Notes under the pieces: generated by a model
The model's input: only the letters and a program-made list of their open reading frames with translations
Told to the model about the DNA's origin: nothing
The model's database searches: none
Translations under genes and position numbers: made by a program
Shown here: positions 37,318-46,131 of the stretch, in pieces
How the letters are laid out: every line of letters starts with the position of its first letter
How positions within the stretch are numbered: the stretch's first letter is position 1
Source of the DNA: an uncultured Granulosicoccaceae bacterium
GTDB lineage: Bacteria > Pseudomonadota > Gammaproteobacteria > Granulosicoccales > Granulosicoccaceae
Length of the DNA: 64,000 nt
Direction of reading: 5' to 3'
Assembly: GCA_937957915.1 (NCBI GenBank)
Contig: CALGNZ010000016.1
Span: 1 to 64,000, forward strand

Positions 37318-39090
37318 ATGGACTTTTTATCCAACAAAATCTCTTTTGGCCCGGCATTACGCTCGCTCGCGTACCTGTCTGTATTAGCGGTGGTGTCGGG
37401 ATGCGTAGCCGAAGAGCCTGGTGACAACGAGAAAGAGGCGCCACAGCCAGCTATCAATCAGGTAGCGGTTGACCCACCTGCCTCGGTCGGCTTTAACACT
37501 TTGCCAGCAATACCACTGTCTGACACAACATTTGTCGGCGACCACTTCTCAGGCAGTGGCGCCTGCGGAGTTTGTCACAACGGCATGATCGACGATGAAG
37601 GCGAAGATGTTTCGATAGAAAATGCGTGGGAAGCCAGCGTAATGGCTCAGTCGGCACGCGACCCTTACTGGAGGGCCAAGGCGGCTGCTACGCTGCACCG
37701 GTACCCGGAGCTCTCCCACGAAGTAAATCAGGTATGCACGCGTTGCCATGCGCCAATGGCCAATGACGCCGCAATCAAGGATGGTGTTGAGCTGGAGATG
37801 TTTGGCGAGACTCCGTTTTTAGCCGATAACAAATACTTCGACCATGCGATGGACGGAGTGAGTTGCTCCCTGTGTCACCAGATCGACGATAACGGTACGC
37901 TCGGCACCGAAGCAGGTAACTCGGGCAATTTCAGCGTCGTTGAATACGCCGCCGATGACAAAGAGAACCGCCCGGCTTATGGGCAGTACGCCGATCCGAT
38001 TGGTGCCTATATGACAGCCAACTCGGATTTCACACCTGTTTATGGTGCACACATGAGCGACTCCGCGATGTGCGCAACCTGCCATGATCTGAAGACACAC
38101 AAGCTTGATGCAGATGGTCAGCCCATCGACGGACCACTGGAAGCCGGCTTCCAGGAACAACAGACATACACAGAGTGGGAAAATAGCGACTATCGCGACG
38201 ATGGGCCACTTGCAGCAAGCTGCCAGGCCTGTCACATGCCAAAGATCGACACCACGGTGACGTTGGCTTCTTCGGGCACTGATATCCGACGCTCAGGCTT
38301 CTCCGAGCATACCTTTCTCGGTGCAAACACTGTCATGCTGGACATGTTTGAAAACTACAAGGACTTTCTGGGCATTCAGGCGGAAGGCTTTCCACAGGCT
38401 ATAGAACGTAATCGCGAATTCCTGAAAACCTCAGCTGATCTGGAGATTCTCGGCACTCGATCCGAAGACGACGCATTCGTGGTGACGCTGAAGATCACCA
38501 ACAATACCGGGCACAAATTGCCTAGTGGTTATCCCTCACGCCGGGTATTCGTACAGCTGGCGGTTACTGATGACAGTGGATCGGTGATATTCGAGTCTGG
38601 AAAAATTAATGACGATGGCAGCATTGTTGGTGCAGACGGCGATCGTAACTTTAACAACATCGAGCCTCACTACAACTCCGTGATAAACGAAAATCAGGTA
38701 CTGATCTTCGAGGCTGTCATGGGCAATGCCCGCGGTGAAACAACACATTCGCTGGTGGAAGGCATTCGCTACCTTAAGGACAACAGGTTAACGCCTAAAG
38801 GTTTCAAAAAGGCAACAGCTGATAATGATATTGCCGTGATTGGCAGAGCAGCTAATGATGACAACTTTGACGATGGCGCCGACTTGTTTGAGTATCGAAT
38901 TCCGGTAACCGGCGGTGGCACCTACCAGGTGATCGCGAATTTAATCTATCAACCACTTGCATACGGGCACCTCGAGTACCTGTTTAGAGATACCGTTGTC
39001 CCCGAAGTGGATCAATTCAAGACCATCTATGACAACACAGAGCTGAAAACTGAAACGATTTCCACCGCTATTGGCCAACACGTCCAGTAA
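37318..39090 (+). CDS. Pentaheme c-type cytochrome lipoprotein
   Basis: A 590-residue protein with a lipoprotein signal (VVSGC, lipid Cys29), so probably outer-membrane or surface bound. Five CxxCH heme sites are visible at residues 83-87 (CGVCH), 140-144 (CTRCH), 183-187 (CSLCH), 252-256 (CATCH) and 302-306 (CQACH). The C-terminal 250 residues hold no heme motif and look like a beta-sandwich (FVVTLKITNNTGHKLPSGYP, a segment common in multiheme cytochrome family proteins). The role is electron transfer in or beyond the periplasm; donor and acceptor are unknown. Its position directly after the sugar-dehydrogenase-like gene suggests a functional pair. Confidence 0.9.
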   Translation: MDFLSNKISFGPALRSLAYLSVLAVVSGCVAEEPGDNEKEAPQPAINQVAVDPPASVGFNTLPAIPLSDTTFVGDHFSGSGACGVCHNGMIDDEGEDVSIENAWEASVMAQSARDPYWRAKAAATLHRYPELSHEVNQVCTRCHAPMANDAAIKDGVELEMFGETPFLADNKYFDHAMDGVSCSLCHQIDDNGTLGTEAGNSGNFSVVEYAADDKENRPAYGQYADPIGAYMTANSDFTPVYGAHMSDSAMCATCHDLKTHKLDADGQPIDGPLEAGFQEQQTYTEWENSDYRDDGPLAASCQACHMPKIDTTVTLASSGTDIRRSGFSEHTFLGANTVMLDMFENYKDFLGIQAEGFPQAIERNREFLKTSADLEILGTRSEDDAFVVTLKITNNTGHKLPSGYPSRRVFVQLAVTDDSGSVIFESGKINDDGSIVGADGDRNFNNIEPHYNSVINENQVLIFEAVMGNARGETTHSLVEGIRYLKDNRLTPKGFKKATADNDIAVIGRAANDDNFDDGADLFEYRIPVTGGGTYQVIANLIYQPLAYGHLEYLFRDTVVPEVDQFKTIYDNTELKTETISTAIGQHVQ

Positions 39091-39377
39091 CAGCTGTCCA
39101 GTCTCCCTGCTCACCCCTGAGCAGGGCTGCCTCTCCCGGCCAATTTCAACTCAACTGATCTTAGCCTCTCTGACCTTCTCGGCGCTCGGCTACCCTCTCC
39201 CACAACCTGCCGACACAAATACTTAACATTGCCAACCGAACTGATTCTAAAGGATTTACGCTCTACTCCGCTATCAACTGAGTAGCATGACGTTAGTAGA
39301 ACAGATCAAACTGTACAGATCCTGACGGCGATCTACTTGCCCGGCAAAAAATAAAAGAATTGGCAGGAATCCAGAAA

Positions 39378-42074
39378 ATGATGAAGCGGTCCATCAATAA
39401 ACTCCGAGACAGATCACTACTAGCGCTGACAGTAACGCTATTGTTGTCTGCATGCGGCTCAGGAAGTGACGATCAAACAGGTACCGATCAATTAACCGAT
39501 CAGGTAGAGGATGTTACCGCAGCAGAAACTGCAGAACAGCCCGCTATCGGCGCTGCAACCGCAGCAGACTTTACTGCAATTCGAGTGGAAGCTGAGAACT
39601 TTTCGGCATCCACTGGTGGCTGGACCCTCACCGACCATCAAAACATTCCGAACATATTGCCAGACCCGGATCCGCCGCATCACGGTAATGCCAGTGGTTT
39701 CGCCAATATGGAATTACTGCCGGATCGTCGGGTAACGCACGACGATGAGAACATCGGTGGAGTTACCTTCTGGGGCGCCTCCGGCACCGGACCACGCCTT
39801 GAATACACTCTCGATATACCAGAGCCCGGAAGATACATGGTGTGGGTTAAGGCATTCTCTACCGGCACAGAAGACAATGGCATTCACGTGGGTCTGAACG
39901 GTGACGCGACACCAACTGGAGAACGCATTCAGTGGTGCGGTGGTAAAAATAACTGGACCTGGTCAAGCGCGCAGCGGGTCGACGAGAATCATTGCGGCTT
40001 CACCAAAACTATCTTCCTCGAGATCGACAGCGCCGGTAACAACAACATTGTTTTCTACGCACGGGAAGATGGTTTCGAAATAGATCAGTTTATGCTGGTG
40101 AAAGACAACAGCGGTGGCAGCACTGACTGTGAACCGCAGGCCAACGATCAGCTCCGCTGCACAACGAATGGTCAGCATTCTGGTACTTACAATGTTCCCA
40201 TAAGCTCTACCATAAACGGTAACACGGTCAGCGCGCCTCCGGCCAATCTGATCGACATAGACATGGATCTTGACCTCACTGCCGACCGCCAGGCAGCCCT
40301 GACCGGAGACAGCGTTGAGTACACAGTGAAGCTGTCTAACAACGATACAACGTACGCTGCTACCAATGTGAACGTACAAGTCAATTTCGACAACCTGCTG
40401 GCGTTTAACAGCAGCGCCGACTGTACATCTACGGGCGCCACTACGTTACAGTGCAGCCCTTCCGAAATAGCAGCCGGAAACAGTACGACTGTCAAGTTCA
40501 AACTAACCGTAAACGGTGAAGGTTCACCCAGAGTAGATGCCCAGGTTAGTCTGGACCAGACAGACAGTAACCCCGGTAACAATGCGGAGTCACAATCTAT
40601 AACCAGCAGCCCGGCGATACCTGATTTCGATGGCACGCTCGGCCAACTCGCCAGCCCGAACGCTATTGGTTTAGTCGATACCGGCACTGGCACCTTGACG
40701 GTTAACAACATCGGTCTACAAACGATATCCGGCGCGACACTGCAGATTCAGGCCGATGGAATGGTCGCGATTGCATCGAACAGTTCCGCTTGCGTTGATT
40801 CTGCTCCGGTCTTGTGTAATTTGCAGGACATTGAACCGGGCGAAACTGTTCTACTACCGTTTACAGTAGTACCACAGGCTGCCGGAAGTGCCGCGATTAC
40901 AAGCGTGTTGTCAGTAGCAGGAGATGAAGATCCAGCCAATAACACCGTCACCTCAACAGTGCTGGTTAAAGATGAGCCCATTGCCTCCATCGCTAACAAC
41001 GATGTTGCCATCGAAGCAGAGAGCTTCTACTCACAGGCACTGCAGGCTTCATCAGAAAATGGCGTTCAGCTCGGTTGGTCAATCGACAACGGAAGCGTCT
41101 CACCGGCAATAAACCCTGATTCCGATCAAGGCGATCATTCCACCGCAAGTCTCAGCAGCTATGTAGAGTTCCTGCCTGACAACAGAGCATCAATTCAAGA
41201 CCCACTCATTGGTGGCGCATCAAATTTTGCGCTGGGCGGAGAAAGCTCCACGCTCGAGTACCGGGTGTTTATTGATAAAGTTGGTCAGTACTATGTCAAT
41301 GCAAGGATTCGCGCAAACGATAGCGAGGACGCTACTATCCACGTTGGACTAAATGGAGTCTGGCCCGTGTCCGCAGCTTCCATCACTGTGTGCAATCCAG
41401 ACGGTGACTGGCAATGGACCAACAATCAGCAACTGGACTCGTGCGACACCGGCGCTCACGCGACACTGGATGTCACTACACCTGGCATTCACAGTATAAC
41501 GATCAGTACCGGCACAGACGGCGTAGAAGTAGACAAGTTGATACTGCGTCTGGACGATCCATCACTGCCCAGCGGTGTCAGCACAGACCAGCAGACTTTT
41601 ACTTTTCCAGACCTTGATCTGGCTGTCGATGGCTCGATCGAGCGGTTGCGACCAGCCACGGAAGATAAAGCACGAACTTTCGAGTTGAGAGTACATAACC
41701 TGGACGAGACAGCCGAGGCCTACGACATCAGCGTAATGATCGAGGGACTGGACGCTACTATCGCCCCCGAGATTCTGGGTTTTGAAAGCTGTCAGGCCAT
41801 CGAAGAGAGCATTGAGTGCAAAATTCACTCTATTCCTGCAGCAGGTGTTGCTGTAGCCAGTGTGAATATCGATGACATGGATCGAGAAATCGTGTCCACC
41901 GTTTCAGTGGCTGCAGCAAATGACACAGATCCGGCAAACAACTCTGTGGTTACCACCTACGGTGGAGGCACACTGTCACTTAGCTTTCTGTTGCTGCTAA
42001 TGCTGACCTGCTTGTCGTCAATTCGCAGGGAATCGAGCGCACAGCCGCGCACGATTCTCGCCGCGAATCACTAA
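39378..42074 (+). CDS. Surface lipoprotein with two carbohydrate-binding-like modules, DUF11 repeats and a GlyGly-CTERM-like tail
   Basis: The start is ATG 39378, with AGGA upstream (898 residues). The lipobox is LLSAC. Two copies of the same beta-sandwich module, similar to the C-terminal carbohydrate-binding domain of GH115 enzymes, begin at IRVEAENFSASTGGWTL (about residue 62) and IEAESFYSQALQASSENG (about residue 540). Each contains GLNG plus a WxW stretch (NNWTWSS; GDWQWTN) and ends in DGxExDxxxL. Between and after them are DUF11-type repeats (SVEYTVKLSNNDTTYAATNV; GNNAESQS). The C-terminus GGGTLSLSFLLLLMLTCLSS followed by IRRES resembles a rhombosortase (GlyGly-CTERM) signal. It has no catalytic domain and probably binds polysaccharide at the cell surface. 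Confidence 0.75.
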   Translation: MMKRSINKLRDRSLLALTVTLLLSACGSGSDDQTGTDQLTDQVEDVTAAETAEQPAIGAATAADFTAIRVEAENFSASTGGWTLTDHQNIPNILPDPDPPHHGNASGFANMELLPDRRVTHDDENIGGVTFWGASGTGPRLEYTLDIPEPGRYMVWVKAFSTGTEDNGIHVGLNGDATPTGERIQWCGGKNNWTWSSAQRVDENHCGFTKTIFLEIDSAGNNNIVFYAREDGFEIDQFMLVKDNSGGSTDCEPQANDQLRCTTNGQHSGTYNVPISSTINGNTVSAPPANLIDIDMDLDLTADRQAALTGDSVEYTVKLSNNDTTYAATNVNVQVNFDNLLAFNSSADCTSTGATTLQCSPSEIAAGNSTTVKFKLTVNGEGSPRVDAQVSLDQTDSNPGNNAESQSITSSPAIPDFDGTLGQLASPNAIGLVDTGTGTLTVNNIGLQTISGATLQIQADGMVAIASNSSACVDSAPVLCNLQDIEPGETVLLPFTVVPQAAGSAAITSVLSVAGDEDPANNTVTSTVLVKDEPIASIANNDVAIEAESFYSQALQASSENGVQLGWSIDNGSVSPAINPDSDQGDHSTASLSSYVEFLPDNRASIQDPLIGGASNFALGGESSTLEYRVFIDKVGQYYVNARIRANDSEDATIHVGLNGVWPVSAASITVCNPDGDWQWTNNQQLDSCDTGAHATLDVTTPGIHSITISTGTDGVEVDKLILRLDDPSLPSGVSTDQQTFTFPDLDLAVDGSIERLRPATEDKARTFELRVHNLDETAEAYDISVMIEGLDATIAPEILGFESCQAIEESIECKIHSIPAAGVAVASVNIDDMDREIVSTVSVAAANDTDPANNSVVTTYGGGTLSLSFLLLLMLTCLSSIRRESSAQPRTILAANH

Positions 42075-42092
42075 TCGATTGAATAACCATTA

Positions 42093-44696
42093 ATGATAAA
42101 TATTCTGAGACTAGATCTGCTTCCTGCCAGGCTATTTCTGGCAGCCAGCCTGTTGTTAACCGCATGCTCGGCAAGCGCGCAAACCTGGTCGATCGTTACA
42201 ACAAGTGACGACAGCGCCCCGGAAGCACGACACGAGTCCGCAGCGACAGTCGTTAATGGCAAAATATACTTAATTGGCGGACGCAGCGAACGCGATGTGG
42301 ACTCATATGACCCACTGACCAGCACCTGGGAGTCAGTCGCGCCGGCGCCACTTGAACTACATCATTTTCAGTCTGTCGTTTATGCCGGTAAAATTTTTAT
42401 TATCGGTGCATTTACCTGTTGCTACCCAACGGAGCCAACCGTCGCAGACATACATGTTTTCGACCCTGCGACCAGCACCTGGTCGATTGAGGGCAGCATG
42501 CCTGCCGATCGACTTCGTGGTGCGGCCGGCACTGTCGTATACCAGAACAAGATATACGTCATTGGTGGCAATACTATGGGCCATGACGGAGGCGCGGTAA
42601 ACTGGTTCGATGAATACGACCCGGCAACCGGTATCTGGCGGGTACTACCCGATGCACCTTATGCTCGCGACCATTTCACTGCCGCCATTGCAGACGGTAA
42701 ACTGATTGCTGCAGGCGGGCGTCAATCGCAAAGAAGTTTTGCCAATACCGTTGCAGCTACAGACGTCTACGACTTCGGTTCCGGCACCTGGATCTCAACC
42801 TCGCACAATATTCCGACACAGCGAGCGGGAACAATGACCGAGGTCTACGACGACAAAGTCTATGTGATGGGTGGTGAATCCGGATTTCAGAGCAGTGCCC
42901 ATGCAGAGGTACAGGTTTTTGATCCGGCCACCGGGCTATGGAGCCAACTGGACCCTATGCTCAACCCGCGTCACGCAGGCGGCAGTGCGCTCATCGGCAA
43001 TGACCTGCATGTTTTTTCAGGTAGTAATCTACGCGGTGCGCTAGGCGAATTCGACGCCCATGAAAAAATTGACCTGAGCCTTGCCAGCCTTACTCCTCTG
43101 GACGGTACCCCGCCGCTGTTGATCACACAGGACTCAGACGCTGACGGTGTGCCAGACTACGAAGAAACTACGGTGCATGGAACCGACCCGTCAAAGTACG
43201 ATACTGACGATGACGGCATAAACGATCACGATGAACTGTTCCTTACCAACACGGACCCGAACGCCCCTGATACTGATAGCGATGGTATTGACGATAACAA
43301 GGAACTGGAACTCAACCTTGATCCCAACAATCCGGACTCTGATGCCGATCAGATTAGTGACGGCGATGAAATAAACGTCTATAAAAGTTCACCGTATACA
43401 GATGACTCTGACAACGACGGTTTAAAGGATGGAGACGAAGTTCTGGTACACGGCTCAAGTCCCTCGGATACAGATACCGATGACGACAATCTTCCCGATA
43501 GTTTCGAAATTCAGACACTGGGATCGAACCCTGCCAACCCGGACACTGATAACGATGGCCTGCGCGATGACCTGGAATACAATTCGTACGGTACCAACCC
43601 TAAGGTGGCTGACAGTGATGGTGACTCCATCAGTGACGGTGTGGAAGTTAATACCTACCAAAGCAACCCGCTGTCCGATGACTCGGATGGCGACGGAATA
43701 AAAGATGGCGACGAGGTCGCTGCCGGTTCAAGCCTGACAAACACCGATGAAGATGGCGACGGCCTGCTCAATAGCGCTGAAGGTCAACAGGACACTGATG
43801 GCGACGGCATCGCCAACTACATCGACAGAGACAGCGACAACGATGGCATACCAGATCTGATCGAAAATGGTTTCACCGATGTCGACCGCGACGGAATTCT
43901 GGATACGCTAGAAGAGATAAATTTAGCTAATGAAAAAATAGTTGAAGAGGCAGAGCCGCAGGAAGAGGAAGCTGAAGTAACAGCACCGATAGTCGACAGC
44001 CCGCAGCCGCAACCGACCGTAAGGGATACCAGATCGCTCTCGCTGGAAGACGAAGGTTCTGAGAATTCAAATAACACCGCTAATACAGATGATGCAGGCT
44101 CCTTAGAAGCGTCACCCGCAACGGTTGCTCCGACAGCTATCGCGATAGCACTGGATAGCGACGGTGATGGTGTACCGAACTATATCGACCTGGATTCTGA
44201 TCAGGACGGTATTTCAGATCTGGTTGAATCATCTTCAGATTTCACCAGCAATGCATTGACCCTTGCTCAATTCACCGATGCTAACCTGGATGGTCTGGAC
44301 GACGGCTATAGCACCGAAGGTGCAGTGCATCCCGTAGATTCCGATGCTGACGGTACGCCAAACTTTCTGGACACCGACAGCAACAACAACGGCACTTTTG
44401 ATCTTGTCGAGGCTGGCAACGACGATATTGACAATGACGGCAAACTGGACTCAGTGGTTGATGCTAACAACGACGGCATCGCAGATCTCGGAATACCGCT
44501 ATTGGGTGAGGCACTGGCCGACGTTGACAACGATAACGTGCCAGACCTGATAGATACCGAACTTGTTGTAGGAGGCAGCTTCGGGTGCACTATCGCAAAT
44601 GCCGGTAACAAACCGACTGTGGACCCTTCCCTGCCGGCGCTCCTGATGCTGATGGTGATCCAGTTGTTTCGTCGGAAGACGACGGTAATCAGATAG
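42093..44696 (+). CDS. Kelch-propeller and thrombospondin type 3 repeat surface protein with C-terminal sorting tail
   Basis: An 867-residue protein starting 18 bases after the previous gene. The signal ends in LLTAC (possible lipobox) or in ASA just after. Residues 40-320 form a Kelch propeller (IYLIGGRS, IYVIGGNT, VYVMGGES units). About twelve Ca-binding DxDxDG repeats run from residue 350 to 620 (DTDDDGINDHDE, DSDNDGLKDGDE, DTDNDGLRDDLE). An acidic linker and more Asp-rich repeats precede the C-terminus. This reads GGSFGC..., then DPSLPALLMLMVIQLFRRK: a Gly-Gly/Cys segment, a DPxLP turn, a helix and a basic end, resembling the JDVT-CTERM type of sorting signal. It is likely a long calcium-stiffened cell-surface stalk. 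The binding partner is unknown. Confidence 0.78.
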   Translation: MINILRLDLLPARLFLAASLLLTACSASAQTWSIVTTSDDSAPEARHESAATVVNGKIYLIGGRSERDVDSYDPLTSTWESVAPAPLELHHFQSVVYAGKIFIIGAFTCCYPTEPTVADIHVFDPATSTWSIEGSMPADRLRGAAGTVVYQNKIYVIGGNTMGHDGGAVNWFDEYDPATGIWRVLPDAPYARDHFTAAIADGKLIAAGGRQSQRSFANTVAATDVYDFGSGTWISTSHNIPTQRAGTMTEVYDDKVYVMGGESGFQSSAHAEVQVFDPATGLWSQLDPMLNPRHAGGSALIGNDLHVFSGSNLRGALGEFDAHEKIDLSLASLTPLDGTPPLLITQDSDADGVPDYEETTVHGTDPSKYDTDDDGINDHDELFLTNTDPNAPDTDSDGIDDNKELELNLDPNNPDSDADQISDGDEINVYKSSPYTDDSDNDGLKDGDEVLVHGSSPSDTDTDDDNLPDSFEIQTLGSNPANPDTDNDGLRDDLEYNSYGTNPKVADSDGDSISDGVEVNTYQSNPLSDDSDGDGIKDGDEVAAGSSLTNTDEDGDGLLNSAEGQQDTDGDGIANYIDRDSDNDGIPDLIENGFTDVDRDGILDTLEEINLANEKIVEEAEPQEEEAEVTAPIVDSPQPQPTVRDTRSLSLEDEGSENSNNTANTDDAGSLEASPATVAPTAIAIALDSDGDGVPNYIDLDSDQDGISDLVESSSDFTSNALTLAQFTDANLDGLDDGYSTEGAVHPVDSDADGTPNFLDTDSNNNGTFDLVEAGNDDIDNDGKLDSVVDANNDGIADLGIPLLGEALADVDNDNVPDLIDTELVVGGSFGCTIANAGNKPTVDPSLPALLMLMVIQLFRRKTTVIR

Positions 44697-44905
44697 GCAT
44701 ATTCCAACGCAAAGGAATAAAGGAATTGGAGTCTCGAGTTGAGACTCCGCTCTTATGCCACGGCAACAACAACAAATTGAGCTTCCGGATGCATCAATCG
44801 GCGCTTAGCTGACCGTCGTGCCATATAACAATGTCGTCGCATGAAAGACTATATCTCTTTAACGGCATCTTTTTTTGCCTGACACCAAATGCCAGAGGGC
44901 GCCAA

Positions 44906-45826
44906 CTACGCTGTCTCAAGTTCTCTCTGGCGCAGATGATCAAACTCTGCAATTCGACGAGCCAGGGAATTATCCTGCAACAACACACCATCTTTGATGA
45001 GCCGAGCCTGTTTGGCGTGGTCGATGACATACTTGCCATATTCAACATCAAGTAAGCCATTCTGAAAACTCTTGTACCAGCCTCGCAGATGCCAGTTGAT
45101 ATCGTTTCCGAAGCGCTCATTGTGCAAAATGCTACTCCCGTGATTAACCACTTTTTTTCTAAACTGTTCAAACGTTCTTAGCGGGTAGTGTGCAATCGTA
45201 ACGTGCCTGCTATCTATCTTGTGGCCGCTATGTGCAGCGGCGTGATTACCCATGGCAATACTCCGCAAGCCACTCAGCCGGCTGGCAACTTTATGGCCCT
45301 GGAGGGTAATCAACACATTGTCCAGCGCATCAATGGTGTTAGCTACCGGGTTCTTCACCACCTTGAGCCGATTATGATAAAAGCGGTACCCGGTTGACTC
45401 GATGTCGTCAACAGCCGGAAGGTAGTTAAAGCGCGCACAGTTCAACACCCCGACATCTGCTACTTGAGCCTCTTGCAGATCTCGAAATATTGCGTCGGGC
45501 AAAGACGACCCTTTGGTCGACCAAAACTCGTCAGCGTCATTATTGATGACCCAGTCAACATTTGTGTTATCCCGCAACCACTCAGCCATACGTGTCACCC
45601 AGAGATCCTGATCAATGGTATGTTTTGGCTCATCAATAATATGCAGATTAAACCGACGGCTCAGTGCTTCAAGCTTTTCTCTGGTGCCATCAGTTGACCC
45701 GTTGTCAGTCACAATAAACGTGTCAACACCGAGTGCGGCATGAAAGCAGATATTCTCTTGAATAATATCGACTTCGTCTCGGACGAGGAGTGACATCGCC
45801 ACTTTCAATCTTCGATTTACGCTCAT
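44906..45826 (-). CDS. Family 2-type glycosyltransferase
   Basis: The start is ATG 45826 (306 residues), with AAGGG six bases upstream. The frame stays open for another 98 codons upstream, but that part does not look like protein. The sequence opens with LKVAMSLLVRDEVDIIQENI and FIVTDNGSTDGTREKLEALS, the nucleotide-binding half of a GT-A fold, and has WVINNDADEFW as the DxD metal site. These belong to the small GT2 group (Glyco_tranf_2_4) often found in polysaccharide loci. Later motifs include HYPLRTFEQFRKKV and GYKSF-like (RGWYKSFQNG). It probably adds a sugar to the locus polysaccharide in the cytoplasm. It is convergent with the Kelch gene and divergent from the repeat-protein gene. Confidence 0.85.
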   Translation of the reverse strand: MSVNRRLKVAMSLLVRDEVDIIQENICFHAALGVDTFIVTDNGSTDGTREKLEALSRRFNLHIIDEPKHTIDQDLWVTRMAEWLRDNTNVDWVINNDADEFWSTKGSSLPDAIFRDLQEAQVADVGVLNCARFNYLPAVDDIESTGYRFYHNRLKVVKNPVANTIDALDNVLITLQGHKVASRLSGLRSIAMGNHAAAHSGHKIDSRHVTIAHYPLRTFEQFRKKVVNHGSSILHNERFGNDINWHLRGWYKSFQNGLLDVEYGKYVIDHAKQARLIKDGVLLQDNSLARRIAEFDHLRQRELETA

Positions 45827-46131
45827 GAAACCCTTTTTGATGTTCTGGTCTGTCACCGAGCAATTCACCTGCTCATGGTCGACGATCGGTCGCCGAAAGC
45901 CCCTTCCTGTCGCAAGGGGTGTACCACTCGGGGCTCGTATTTGTGTCCATCGCCTCTGCGTTAGTACAAGGCATTCCCCAAAAAATTGACACCCTACCCA
46001 AATGAAGACCGAATAATTAAACACCGATCCGGTGTTGCCCGGCAATAAAAGTGTGATCGAACTATCATTATGCAGTTGACGGGTTCTACATAATTCGCGG
46101 TTCGACCCGAATGTGTTCACCTGCTCAAATT
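45827..46131. other. Divergent promoter region of the GT2 and repeat-protein genes
   Basis: About 300 bases between divergent genes. It probably contains both promoters. No strong sigma-70 pair, dyad or RNA gene is evident to me. Confidence 0.35.

Noticed and set aside
40187-40711. Long minus-strand frame (174 codons) opposite the CBM/DUF11 gene
   Set aside because: Shadow of the plus-strand gene, which has a signal peptide, domains and a sorting tail; codon pattern and composition of the minus frame are not protein-like.
45827-46120. 98-codon N-terminal extension of the GT2 gene
   Set aside because: The glycosyltransferase fold starts right after ATG 45826, which has its own ribosome binding site; the extension has no family-like sequence and overlaps the divergent gene's leader.
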